Part shown: positions 1 to 7,636 of the stretch, in pieces
Layout of the letters: each line of letters opens with the position of its first letter
How positions within the stretch are numbered: position 1 is the stretch's first letter
Source: an uncultured Bacteroidota bacterium
GTDB lineage: Bacteria; Bacteroidota; Bacteroidia; Chitinophagales; Chitinophagaceae
Direction of reading: 5' to 3'
Assembly (NCBI GenBank): GCA_903879995.1
Contig: CAIRNW010000044.1
Location: 1 to 14,561, forward strand
Length of the DNA stretch: 14,561 nucleotides
Notes under the pieces: generated by a model
Database searches by the model: none
Told to the model about the DNA's origin: nothing
What the model saw: only the letters and a program-made list of their open reading frames with translations
Translations under genes and position numbers: made by a program

Positions 1-544
1 AGTAATAAAAGTTAGCCCCACTTCCGGAGAAGTTTGAGTTGTTGATGGTATACTTTTTACCTGACTTAGTTACAGCCTCCACATAACATGTGAAGATGCT
101 ACCCGGAGCAAAATTTCCAGTATTTACATTCAGCTGCAAGCCGAGCGCGGTTGCAATTTCCTGTGCAGATACATAAATATCAAAGTAACTAGTATCTCCA
201 TCAGCAATGGTGTATTTTTTGATAAAGCGCCAAGCCGTTTGGTTTGCATTGGTATTGCGAACCACGTAAATGTTTGCAGTTGCTACAGGGTCATTTCCCC
301 ATGAACGAACACGCACACCAACACGGGCATTTGCTAAATTACCAGCATCCAAGGTGTTTGCTAAAACGCTTTGATCCGTCCAAGTGTTGGTTCCTGGATC
401 AAAAGTAGCCTTACCCTTCAGGTAAGAACCATTTGTCAACCCCGCCATAAAACGGTCGAAGTCGTTTTCAGTTTTCTCGGTACAACCCGATAACCAAACG
501 AGGGCTAAAAGGGCTGAAACAAGTACAGAAATTTTTGCTTTCAT
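1..544 (-). CDS. Putative SusCD-associated surface lipoprotein, 3' end cut off by the window
   Basis: Reading the reverse strand from the ATG at 544-542 gives 181 uninterrupted codons to the window edge, so the C-terminus is missing. The N-terminus is a lipoprotein signal: MKAK, a hydrophobic stretch, then LSGC with the lipidated Cys at residue 21, followed by a polar segment (TEKTENDFDRF). The rest is rich in Thr, Asn and Val with short alternating segments such as ARVGVRVRSW, ANIYVVRN and SIFTCYVEAV, which suggests a beta-sandwich fold. I do not recognise a named family. It starts 19 bases after the SusD-like gene and is on the same strand, so it is probably the third gene of that operon. 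Accessory lipoproteins at this position (SusE/F-like) usually bind ligand at the cell surface. That role is inferred from position only. An enzyme domain in the missing part cannot be excluded. Confidence 0.8.
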   Translation of the reverse strand, partial: MKAKISVLVSALLALVWLSGCTEKTENDFDRFMAGLTNGSYLKGKATFDPGTNTWTDQSVLANTLDAGNLANARVGVRVRSWGNDPVATANIYVVRNTNANQTAWRFIKKYTIADGDTSYFDIYVSAQEIATALGLQLNVNTGNFAPGSIFTCYVEAVTKSGKKYTINNSNFSGSGANFYY

Positions 545-563
545 TTGAAATTATTTAAACGTT

Positions 564-2270
564 TTAGAAACAATTGGCTGAACCGTTATCCCAGAAAACC
601 TTTACGGTATTGTCAGTCTTTTGCTTTGCATTTAGGTTGAGCGTAACGTGATCGGTTGGATACCAAACACTGCGAATAAACGGACCAGGCTGAGGATTCA
701 ACATGGGCTGCAGGTTAGTAGGCATTCCCGTACGACGATAATTATTATAAGGCTCAACACCGTTTCCAAAGGAAGCGATGTGATATTCTTTCATCACTAC
801 ATTCAACTTAGCTGTGTTGGTAGCCGCAGCATCAAAGGCTCCTAAAACAGCATTAACATATTGCGTTACTTCAGCAGTAGAAGGAACAAAAGCAGGGTTA
901 GGAGTAACAGTCATAGTACCTGGGAAATTAAGAACCTTAGTAATTGACTGACGTACCCCAGTTTCTAACAAAGTGCGAGCTGCAGTTGCGGTACCTCCTA
1001 AGGCAAGCTGAGCTTCAGCCAATAGGAAGTGTGTGAAAGAAGATAGCCAAATGGGATGGATTCCTGCACCACGCGCACCAGGAGTACCCGTTAAAGTAAC
1101 GATGCTTGCCTGTACACTTGAAGCCGCACCTGTGTTGACAGCTAAGGCATCAAAGTCGCCACCGGCAGGATAGATACCCCAGGCAGTACGGTGCTGACCA
1201 TCGGGTGGTATACCAGAAGGATCACCATGATCACGTCCAAAGTATCCATCACCCGCCATACAGTAAGCCATACCTGCAGGATAATGCCCCGGGCTCAATT
1301 GCCCTTGACAGGATAATGCAGTAGCAGGAAGCAAGAACTGTCCAGAGGAAGTTTGTCCGTTACGGGCAGTGATTTGACGGCGGAAATAATAACGTGTACG
1401 AGGATCAACTAATCCTTTTTCTGTTACCATCTCCCAAGCCAGGTAAGTAGAAATGTAAATACCCACTCCACCAGAAGCACGATAACAGCTATTATACTTG
1501 GGATGACGAGAGTTGGGGTTCTCCAACTGCGTTCCGAAGCGGAATACAAAATCCTCAGCCTCCGTGTCAATAATATCACCACCTGCAACAATTGCAGCGA
1601 TTTGAGTACCGGCACTTGCATTAACTAAGCGTGTAGTCATGTACGCTTTCAGCTTCAGCGTTTTTGCAAGGGTAATCCAACGAGTCTTATTACCTCCATA
1701 GTATAGATCATTACTGGGACTGGAGGCAGCAGTTTTGGCAAAATTAGCAAGTGCAGAGTCTAGTAATACTAAGCAGTTTGCGTATACATCCTGACCTTTG
1801 TCAATTTTTGGATTGATAACGGAGTTAGCCGGATTAGCAGCTTCAGTCCAGGGAACATCACCAAAGAAGTCAACTAAAGCCATACCCGTGTATGCCTTCA
1901 ATACTTGACCTATTCCTAGGTGAAAGAAACGATTCTGCGCGCGAGCTAATGGCTCCATAGCGTTGATCTGCGTCAACACATTTCGGTAGGCACTACCCCA
2001 AACACCATTAAATGTTTCCGGACGGTAAGCATTCAGATAAATACTACCCCCCATATTCCATTGGCGAGTCATTTCCATCCCACGGTCGGATAGAGAGTTA
2101 AATACGTCTGCGAAGCTGAGCTGCGCAGCGTTTAGATATAGATCTGTATCAGCCTTATCCAACGTTGGAACGTTGGGATTTGCCAACATATCGTCCAGTC
2201 TTTTTTTGCAAGACGAAAGTGTTAACAAGGAAGCTGCAACAGCAATTAGAATTAATTTATTTCTATACAT
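564..2270 (-). CDS. SusD/RagB-type nutrient-binding lipoprotein, SusD-like_2 subclass
   Basis: A 568-residue outer-membrane lipoprotein that should cap the neighbouring SusC channel and bind its ligand. The signal peptide ends in the lipobox TLSSC, with Cys at residue 21. Features of the SusD-like_2 subclass, as I recall it, are the early DMLANPN segment at 27-33, KAYTGMALVDFFGDVPW at 125-141, and a helical WITLAKTLKLKAYM at 198-211. These helices would form the TPR-like scaffold. A later segment, LLAEAQLALGG, fits a helical repeat. The canonical SusD C-terminal signature (ERR.EF...G.R..DL.R) is not evident, in contrast to the other SusD at 7637-9223. The ATG at 2270 directly precedes the signal peptide. 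The gene lies 11 bases after the SusC-like gene and 19 before the lipoprotein gene. The ligand cannot be told from sequence. Confidence 0.93.
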   Translation of the reverse strand: MYRNKLILIAVAASLLTLSSCKKRLDDMLANPNVPTLDKADTDLYLNAAQLSFADVFNSLSDRGMEMTRQWNMGGSIYLNAYRPETFNGVWGSAYRNVLTQINAMEPLARAQNRFFHLGIGQVLKAYTGMALVDFFGDVPWTEAANPANSVINPKIDKGQDVYANCLVLLDSALANFAKTAASSPSNDLYYGGNKTRWITLAKTLKLKAYMTTRLVNASAGTQIAAIVAGGDIIDTEAEDFVFRFGTQLENPNSRHPKYNSCYRASGGVGIYISTYLAWEMVTEKGLVDPRTRYYFRRQITARNGQTSSGQFLLPATALSCQGQLSPGHYPAGMAYCMAGDGYFGRDHGDPSGIPPDGQHRTAWGIYPAGGDFDALAVNTGAASSVQASIVTLTGTPGARGAGIHPIWLSSFTHFLLAEAQLALGGTATAARTLLETGVRQSITKVLNFPGTMTVTPNPAFVPSTAEVTQYVNAVLGAFDAAATNTAKLNVVMKEYHIASFGNGVEPYNNYRRTGMPTNLQPMLNPQPGPFIRSVWYPTDHVTLNLNAKQKTDNTVKVFWDNGSANCF

Positions 2271-2281
2271 GGTTGCGGATT

Positions 2282-5200
2282 TTAGAAGGTTAATCTTAAG
2301 CTAGCTCCGAAACGACGAGAGGAAGGAGCAGTCATTAATTCAAAACCACGGGCAAAGCTGCTTACTCCCAATGTAGAAGTTTCAGGATCGAAGTTGGTGT
2401 ACTTAGGGAAGCTAGGTGCCTTATACCAAAGGTTCTGGCCTGATACAGTAAAAGAAGCACTTCCGAATGGAGATTTCTTTAACAGATTCTCAGGTATAGA
2501 GTAAGACAAAGAAGCTTCACGCAAACGAATTACAGTAGCATCCCAAACTCCAAACTCATCAGCAGATACCAGACGGTTGTTAAAGAACACGTCAGAAACT
2601 GAGATCTGCACGTTATTGGGTTCACCCGCCTGATTTACACCAGGGATTACCCACATTTGCTGACGATCAACCTCTGTGTCTTTAGTTACTCCGCGAGATA
2701 ATAAGATTAATGGAGTCATCGCAAACATATCACCTCCGCGAGAATAATCCCATTGCATACGGAAGGAGAGACGCTTGTAAGAGAAGTTTGTGATACCAGT
2801 CAATTGGAAATCAGGATTAGAGTCACCAAGAATGCCTAGTGTAGGATCTACGATGTAATTACCATCAGGACCAACTACTGGCTGATTTCCTTTATTAGGA
2901 TCACGTAGCACTTTTGAACCATAAATCAAACCGAGTGGCTGATTGGGGAAAGCAAACAAACCTAGGTCGCTATACCCTGCCAATCCGATTTGTTGAATTT
3001 CATCAGGAAAATCATACGCCTTATTACGGTTTAAGGTAAAGTTGGTGTTGATATCCCAGTTAAACTTCTTATTGCGAATGATTGTATAACCCAACCCTAA
3101 TTCAATACCCTTGTTTTCTACCGTAGCGGCATTGATACTTTGCACTGTGTAACCAGAAGCAGGATCGAGGTCTTTATCCAAGATCTGGTCAGGATTCACA
3201 CGACGATATAATGTAAGGTCAAGATTTACACGGTTATTGAACAAACGACCTTCAATACCAAATTCAGTTTCCTTAGAAAGCTCAGGACGAAGAGTTGGGT
3301 TTGGACGTCGTCCGCCCAATGTGTTAGAGTTAACTACAGTTCCACCAGAAGTCACAAAGCGGTTTGCCTGGATACCAAGGGTAGCACGTGTTTGGTAAGC
3401 ATCTCCGAAAGAGGCACTGGTTGAATAACCTAAACGCATCTTCAAATAATTCACCACTTTGCTTGAACGCAATGCATCAATAGCGGTAGAAGGAATGAAT
3501 GAAGCAGTTACGTTAGGATATACCTTATTACGGTTAGCAGATTCGAACTTAGAGGACCAGTCGCTTCTTGCACCTACGTTCACATAGAGGTAGTCTTTGT
3601 AACCAAAGGAAGCAAAACCAAAGGCTCCCAATAGCATTTGCTCAACTTTGTAGTCAAGGTCATTACCACTATCACCAGTTTTGTTCTGTGTGATAAAGTT
3701 GGAGTGGTCAAAAAGATCAAATACCAACTGCTGCGAGCTGTATTGACCGAATTGCTTGTAGTTATTAATATAAGCGTTAGCGCCGGCCTCCACATTCAAA
3801 GTGATATCATCAGTAAGACGTGTATTGTAGCTTGCTAACATGGAGTGATCCCAAATTGCACGATTCACGTAGGTAGTTCTGTAGAATCCTAGAGGGAACT
3901 CTGCAGCGCCTTTGTTGTGCTCGTGGATATGCTCTTCAGCGTAGTTATCGAATCCAATTTTGTAGGTAAAGTTGAGTGACTTACCTAAATCGTAACGAAG
4001 TTGTACGTTACCGTAGGCACGGTTAGTGTTTTGCTTCACACGTGAATTGGCAATAGTCCAGCGAGGGTTGGTAATATCGTTACCAGAACGATAATAAACA
4101 GAAGACCCGTCAGCAGGGTTTTGGTAAGGCCAGTTCATCAGGTCTACTGAAGTTGGCGTATAGATCAAGTCACCAAATACAGAAACACCATTGTCAGATC
4201 CGCTACCAGTACTACTTGCTGTAGGAGGAGTTTTGAACTTTGTAGTCGTAAAATTGATAGAAGAAGTCAATGTAAAGTTGTTAGTCAACTTTGCATTTCC
4301 ACCCACACCAAATGTGTGACGTACTACATCGTTCTCGGGTGTAAATCCTTTATCAGTCAGTGTACTGAAGTTAGCATTCATTGCTAAACCAGGTCCTCCA
4401 CCATTGATGTTGATACCTGTATTAGATACTAGACCAGTACGGAAAAAGTTCTCGATAGAAGGATAAAACTTATAATCATATTTAGCACCTCTCAATTCAG
4501 GGAAAGCACCATAAAGTGCTGGTCTGTCGTAAGGGTGAGGAAGACGCATAGGAGGATTAGTAAAGGCAATGGATGACCAGTTACTAAAGAAGTTACCCAC
4601 GGCATTGTTAAATCCGTTACCATATTTGTCTGTATACACTGGAATATTAGCAACCTCGTTAGTGAAAACAGATTGGCTAACGGTAATTTCTGTTTTCTTG
4701 CGCTGGCCACGAGATACAGCACCATTCTTTGTAGTGATCAATACCACTCCATTACGTCCTAAAGAACCGTATTGAGTGGTTGCACTCAACCCTTTCAATA
4801 CACTCACACTCTCGATATTGTTAGGATCGATATCAAAGAAACGGCTACCTGTTTGGTTACCATATAAGAAACTTCCTTGTGTGTTGGTAGAACCATCAAA
4901 TGGAACTCCGTCTACAACAAACAATGGCTGTGAGTTACCACTAATAGTGGATACACCACGGATCGTAATGTTAGTTCCTGATCCGGAGATACCACTACTG
5001 TTTAAGATATTAACACCAGGAGCCTTACCTTGTAGCAAACGCATGGGGTCACCTTCGGGGCGAAGCTCCAATTGTTTTTTGTCTACAGAGGCAACTGCAT
5101 AACCAAGCGCTTTTTTCTCACGCTTGATACCCAGTGAAGTAACTACAACCTCTGAAATAGTTTCAGATGAAGCAGCCAAAGTGACTTTTGACGCATTAGA

Positions 5201-5455
5201 AGCAGCTACTTCAGTAGCAGCAAATCCAACACTTGAAATAACAAGTACAGTTCCACCATTGGGAACACTCAGGGTAAAACTACCACTGGCATCCGTAGAG
5301 GTACCATTCTTGCGATTGTTCTTTTGCACTACAGACGCACCTACAACGGGTGCACCTTTGTCATCAAGAACCTTACCAGTTACGCTCTGCTGTGCCATCA
5401 AGGTGGAAAAACAGAACGTTACTAGCGAAACGAGTAAGAGCAATTCTTTTCTCAT
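2282..5455 (-). CDS. SusC/RagA-family TonB-linked outer-membrane transporter (partner of the SusD-like_2 protein)
   Basis: A 1057-residue TonB-dependent channel that imports a ligand across the outer membrane using energy from TonB/ExbBD. The start is set at the ATG at 5455 because a signal peptide (MRKELLLL...LMA-QQ) begins there; the open frame extends upstream only from a TTG with a non-signal-like sequence. In order: a carboxypeptidase-regulatory-like beta domain at about 24-95 (VTGKVLDDKGAPVVGASV), a TonB-box-like EVVVTSLGI at 102-110, the plug at about 115-245 with TIRGVST and LFVVDGVPFDG, and then the 22-strand barrel ending in terminal Phe (LRLTF). The plug end reads LKGLSATTQYGSLGRNGVVL instead of the common SRAANG form. 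It is first in its operon, 198 bases downstream of the dctA-like gene, so it probably has its own promoter. Family assignment is firm; substrate unknown. Confidence 0.96.
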   Translation of the reverse strand: MRKELLLLVSLVTFCFSTLMAQQSVTGKVLDDKGAPVVGASVVQKNNRKNGTSTDASGSFTLSVPNGGTVLVISSVGFAATEVAASNASKVTLAASSETISEVVVTSLGIKREKKALGYAVASVDKKQLELRPEGDPMRLLQGKAPGVNILNSSGISGSGTNITIRGVSTISGNSQPLFVVDGVPFDGSTNTQGSFLYGNQTGSRFFDIDPNNIESVSVLKGLSATTQYGSLGRNGVVLITTKNGAVSRGQRKKTEITVSQSVFTNEVANIPVYTDKYGNGFNNAVGNFFSNWSSIAFTNPPMRLPHPYDRPALYGAFPELRGAKYDYKFYPSIENFFRTGLVSNTGININGGGPGLAMNANFSTLTDKGFTPENDVVRHTFGVGGNAKLTNNFTLTSSINFTTTKFKTPPTASSTGSGSDNGVSVFGDLIYTPTSVDLMNWPYQNPADGSSVYYRSGNDITNPRWTIANSRVKQNTNRAYGNVQLRYDLGKSLNFTYKIGFDNYAEEHIHEHNKGAAEFPLGFYRTTYVNRAIWDHSMLASYNTRLTDDITLNVEAGANAYINNYKQFGQYSSQQLVFDLFDHSNFITQNKTGDSGNDLDYKVEQMLLGAFGFASFGYKDYLYVNVGARSDWSSKFESANRNKVYPNVTASFIPSTAIDALRSSKVVNYLKMRLGYSTSASFGDAYQTRATLGIQANRFVTSGGTVVNSNTLGGRRPNPTLRPELSKETEFGIEGRLFNNRVNLDLTLYRRVNPDQILDKDLDPASGYTVQSINAATVENKGIELGLGYTIIRNKKFNWDINTNFTLNRNKAYDFPDEIQQIGLAGYSDLGLFAFPNQPLGLIYGSKVLRDPNKGNQPVVGPDGNYIVDPTLGILGDSNPDFQLTGITNFSYKRLSFRMQWDYSRGGDMFAMTPLILLSRGVTKDTEVDRQQMWVIPGVNQAGEPNNVQISVSDVFFNNRLVSADEFGVWDATVIRLREASLSYSIPENLLKKSPFGSASFTVSGQNLWYKAPSFPKYTNFDPETSTLGVSSFARGFELMTAPSSRRFGASLRLTF

Positions 5456-5607
5456 TAGCAACTGATTTTTAAAATTTAGTTTAGGCGTACAGACGCAATA
5501 TACCAACCTAAGGGCAGTAAATTGCTTCAGAACGCTGCCTGCAACTTAACAAAATATTCACAAAAAATAAACGATTTATTTAAATCAAAGGGAGAAAAAA
5601 TAAGGGG

Positions 5608-5634
5608 CAAACTATTTAACACATTGATTTACAA
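5608..5634 (-). promoter_or_regulatory. Candidate promoter or operator upstream of the second susC-like gene
   Basis: On the minus strand this reads TTG, 17 bases, then TAGTTTG. That is close to, but not the same as, the Bacteroidota promoter consensus (TTTG near -33, TAnnTTTG near -7), being one base short in the -7 box. It resembles the segment at 12305-12331 upstream of the other susC-like gene, with 18 of 27 aligned bases identical and no gaps. It would leave an untranslated leader of about 150 bases, in which GGCAG and CTGCC (5535-5539 and 5513-5517) could form a weak 5-bp stem. Evidence is pattern only. Confidence 0.25.
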
Positions 5635-5653
5635 TTTATTAAATAGGGATGGC

Positions 5654-6853
5654 TTATAATACATTATCCATTTTTTCCCTGGAAAATAACCCTTCGTTGA
5701 TCGATAGGAAAACAGTAGCCACCCCATTCCCTATAAAATTTGTGATGGCACGGGCTTCAGACATGAATCGATCCACTCCCAGTAAAAGTGCTAAACCTTC
5801 TACGGGTATTACTTTAACAGCACTAAGCGTTGAAGCAAGAATGATAAAACCACTTCCTGTTACACCTGCAGCACCTTTTGAAGTAACCATTAATACGCCG
5901 AATATTGTTGCCACTTGACCAAATGTTAAATCCACTTGAAAAACCTGTGCCAAAAAAATTATGGCCATCGATAGGTAAATAGAAGTTCCATCTAGGTTGA
6001 AAGAATATCCCGTAGGGACCACTAAACCAACCACCGAACGGTCACACCCCATTTTTTCAAGCTTATTCATCAGCGAAGGGAGTGCTGCCTCTGAGGAAGA
6101 TGTTCCCAGTACAATCAAGAGTTCGTCTCGAAGAAATCGAAGGAACTTCCATATACTAACCTGGTAGTAACGCAAAACAGCTCCTAAAATTAGAATGATA
6201 AACAAGAACATCGTGATATAAACGCAGAGCATTAATTTACCCAAGGGTAACAATGCTGCAAGACCGTATTTACCAATAGTGTAGGCCATCCCTCCAAAAG
6301 CACCAATGGGAGAAAATTTCATTACCAACCCTAATGCCTTAAATAGATAGCCGGCTGTCCACTGCACTTTTTCTAATACAGTTATTTTGTAGCGGGAACG
6401 ATTTAAAATAAGACCAATAAGAATAGAAAGAATCAAAAACTGAATGGTGGAATTTTCTCTAAAAAATGTAAGCATTGAAATGCCTCCACTTTTTTGATAA
6501 GCGCTCACAGCCGATGGATTAATTCCGGAAGCAATGATTCCAGATCCCGGTTGTATCAAATAGGCTACTCCAACTCCAATCAATAATGCAATAGTGGTAA
6601 TCACTTCAAAATATAGGATGGCCTTCCCTCCTATCCTGCCTACTCGCTTCAAACTATCCATTCCGCAAATGCCCGATACGATTGTAACTACTATGATGGG
6701 GTTAATAAAAAGTTTAACCACCTCAATAAAATATTTGCCTAATGGCTGCATGGCCACAGCCGTATCGGGATAAAAATGGCCCAGCAAGATTCCCAATGCA
6801 ATGGCAAGCAACACCCAAACGGTGAGATTTTTTTGAATGGATTTCAACTGCAT
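5654..6853 (-). CDS. dctA: DctA-type C4-dicarboxylate:cation symporter (DAACS family)
   Basis: A 399-residue inner-membrane secondary transporter that should import C4-dicarboxylates such as succinate, fumarate or malate with protons or sodium. The family signatures are nearly intact: the serine-rich hairpin GTSSSEAALPSL at 250-261, PTGYSFNLDGTSIYL at 280-294, SKGAAGVTGSGFIILA at 325-340 and DRFMSEARAITNFIGNG at 361-377. These resemble DctA more than glutamate or aspartate carriers, but the amino-acid alternative is not excluded. It is shorter than E. coli DctA (about 428 residues): the tail ends soon after the last helix, and the region around 125-150 looks condensed. Its ATG overlaps the stop of the SGNH hydrolase gene by one base (TAATG), which suggests translational coupling. 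It is the last gene of the susC-susD-SGNH-dctA group. The gene symbol is a family-level assignment. Confidence 0.93.
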   Translation of the reverse strand: MQLKSIQKNLTVWVLLAIALGILLGHFYPDTAVAMQPLGKYFIEVVKLFINPIIVVTIVSGICGMDSLKRVGRIGGKAILYFEVITTIALLIGVGVAYLIQPGSGIIASGINPSAVSAYQKSGGISMLTFFRENSTIQFLILSILIGLILNRSRYKITVLEKVQWTAGYLFKALGLVMKFSPIGAFGGMAYTIGKYGLAALLPLGKLMLCVYITMFLFIILILGAVLRYYQVSIWKFLRFLRDELLIVLGTSSSEAALPSLMNKLEKMGCDRSVVGLVVPTGYSFNLDGTSIYLSMAIIFLAQVFQVDLTFGQVATIFGVLMVTSKGAAGVTGSGFIILASTLSAVKVIPVEGLALLLGVDRFMSEARAITNFIGNGVATVFLSINEGLFSREKMDNVL

Positions 6854-7608
6854 TATAAAGCTTGCACAATGATGCCGTTAACCACACTAATTCCAAGCGT
6901 AATCTCTTCTTTACTCACTTGCATAATTCGAAAGGTTTCTCCATCGCGGTCAAAATAATTAAATACAGTTGGTATAGAATCAGGGAGCTTTCCTGTAATT
7001 GCCTTGACAAAACACAAAGCAGCTATAAAAGTGCCAAGATTACTGGGATGTGAGCCGTCCCCCGAATAGAGAGAAGCCTTGGGAGATTGTTTTAAATACT
7101 CTTGCCAGCTATCCCCTACCCTAACTGTTGCTGCCCCACATTGCTCAGATAAACGTGTATAGGTATCGTTTATGATTTCTTGCGAGGCAGGATTTTTTTC
7201 ACGCGCCCAAGTATTGTATAAAAAAGGTCTGGCTTTTTTACTTTTTATTAATTCACATAGCAAACCGCCGTAATACAATAAGCTATCCGGTGCTTCAATG
7301 GGACGTAAACTATGATCATGGAACACTACAATATCATAACTACCCTTCTGGATCATCGTTTTTGAACGTAGCCCTTTTTCTTCCCGCCAATGCTCCCCCA
7401 GATTTGTACCTCCAACTGTTGATTTGGTACAGATCAGTTTTGTATCCAGGCTATCTGAAATCAAAGAAACCATTTGTATCAAATTGTTGTAATAAGTGTA
7501 GGAATTGCCAACAAAAAGAACACGCAAGGTATCCTTGACAGGTCGTGCATGCGACGGAGAGAGAAGTTGAACTATTAATAATCCAACCAGAAATAACCTA
7601 ACCTTCAT
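6853..7608 (-). CDS. Exported SGNH/GDSL-type hydrolase, putative esterase
   Basis: A 251-residue secreted protein with features of the SGNH hydrolase superfamily, which removes acyl groups from esters using a Ser-His-Asp site. The start is set at the ATG at 7608, since the frame beyond it has only a TTG. The signal peptide is MKVRLFLVGLLIVQLLSPSHA. Block I is LFVGNSYTYYNNL with nucleophile Ser36 (GNSY rather than the classic GDS). Block II is GGTNLGEHW at 66-74. The region VVFHDHS at 94-100 stands where the Asn-containing block III normally lies. Block V is DGSHPS with Asp184 and His187. The layout resembles the DUF4886-like branch, though I cannot confirm that. It follows the SusD-like gene by 28 bases and overlaps dctA by one base, so its product may be the acid taken up by that symporter. 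Substrate unknown. Confidence 0.85.
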   Translation of the reverse strand: MKVRLFLVGLLIVQLLSPSHARPVKDTLRVLFVGNSYTYYNNLIQMVSLISDSLDTKLICTKSTVGGTNLGEHWREEKGLRSKTMIQKGSYDIVVFHDHSLRPIEAPDSLLYYGGLLCELIKSKKARPFLYNTWAREKNPASQEIINDTYTRLSEQCGAATVRVGDSWQEYLKQSPKASLYSGDGSHPSNLGTFIAALCFVKAITGKLPDSIPTVFNYFDRDGETFRIMQVSKEEITLGISVVNGIIVQAL

Positions 7609-7636
7609 ATCCAAGACTTATCATGATCAAACAATT

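Noticed and set aside
4776..5465. Two plus-strand open frames of 108 and 113 codons antisense to the second susC-like gene
   Set aside because: They lie fully inside a well-supported gene, have no recognisable domains or signals, and look like frame shadows.
5456..5506. Extension of the second SusC-like protein by 17 residues from a TTG at 5506
   Set aside because: The added sequence is Cys-rich and not signal-like, while the ATG at 5455 begins a standard signal peptide.
5513..5539. Inverted repeat GGCAG/CTGCC in the leader of the second susC-like gene as an attenuator or terminator
   Set aside because: The stem is only 5 bp with a 17-base loop and no following T-tract, so it is not supported as a regulatory structure.
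5641..5653. Rho-independent terminator after dctA
   Set aside because: Only a 4-bp stem (ATTG/CAAT) is visible nearby, with no convincing GC-rich hairpin and T-run.
5649..5918. Plus-strand 89-codon open frame over the 3' end of dctA
   Set aside because: It is antisense to conserved DctA motifs and shows no protein features of its own.
7609..7614. Start of the SGNH hydrolase at a TTG two codons upstream
   Set aside because: The ATG at 7608 is adjacent and starts the signal peptide MKVRLFLVG.
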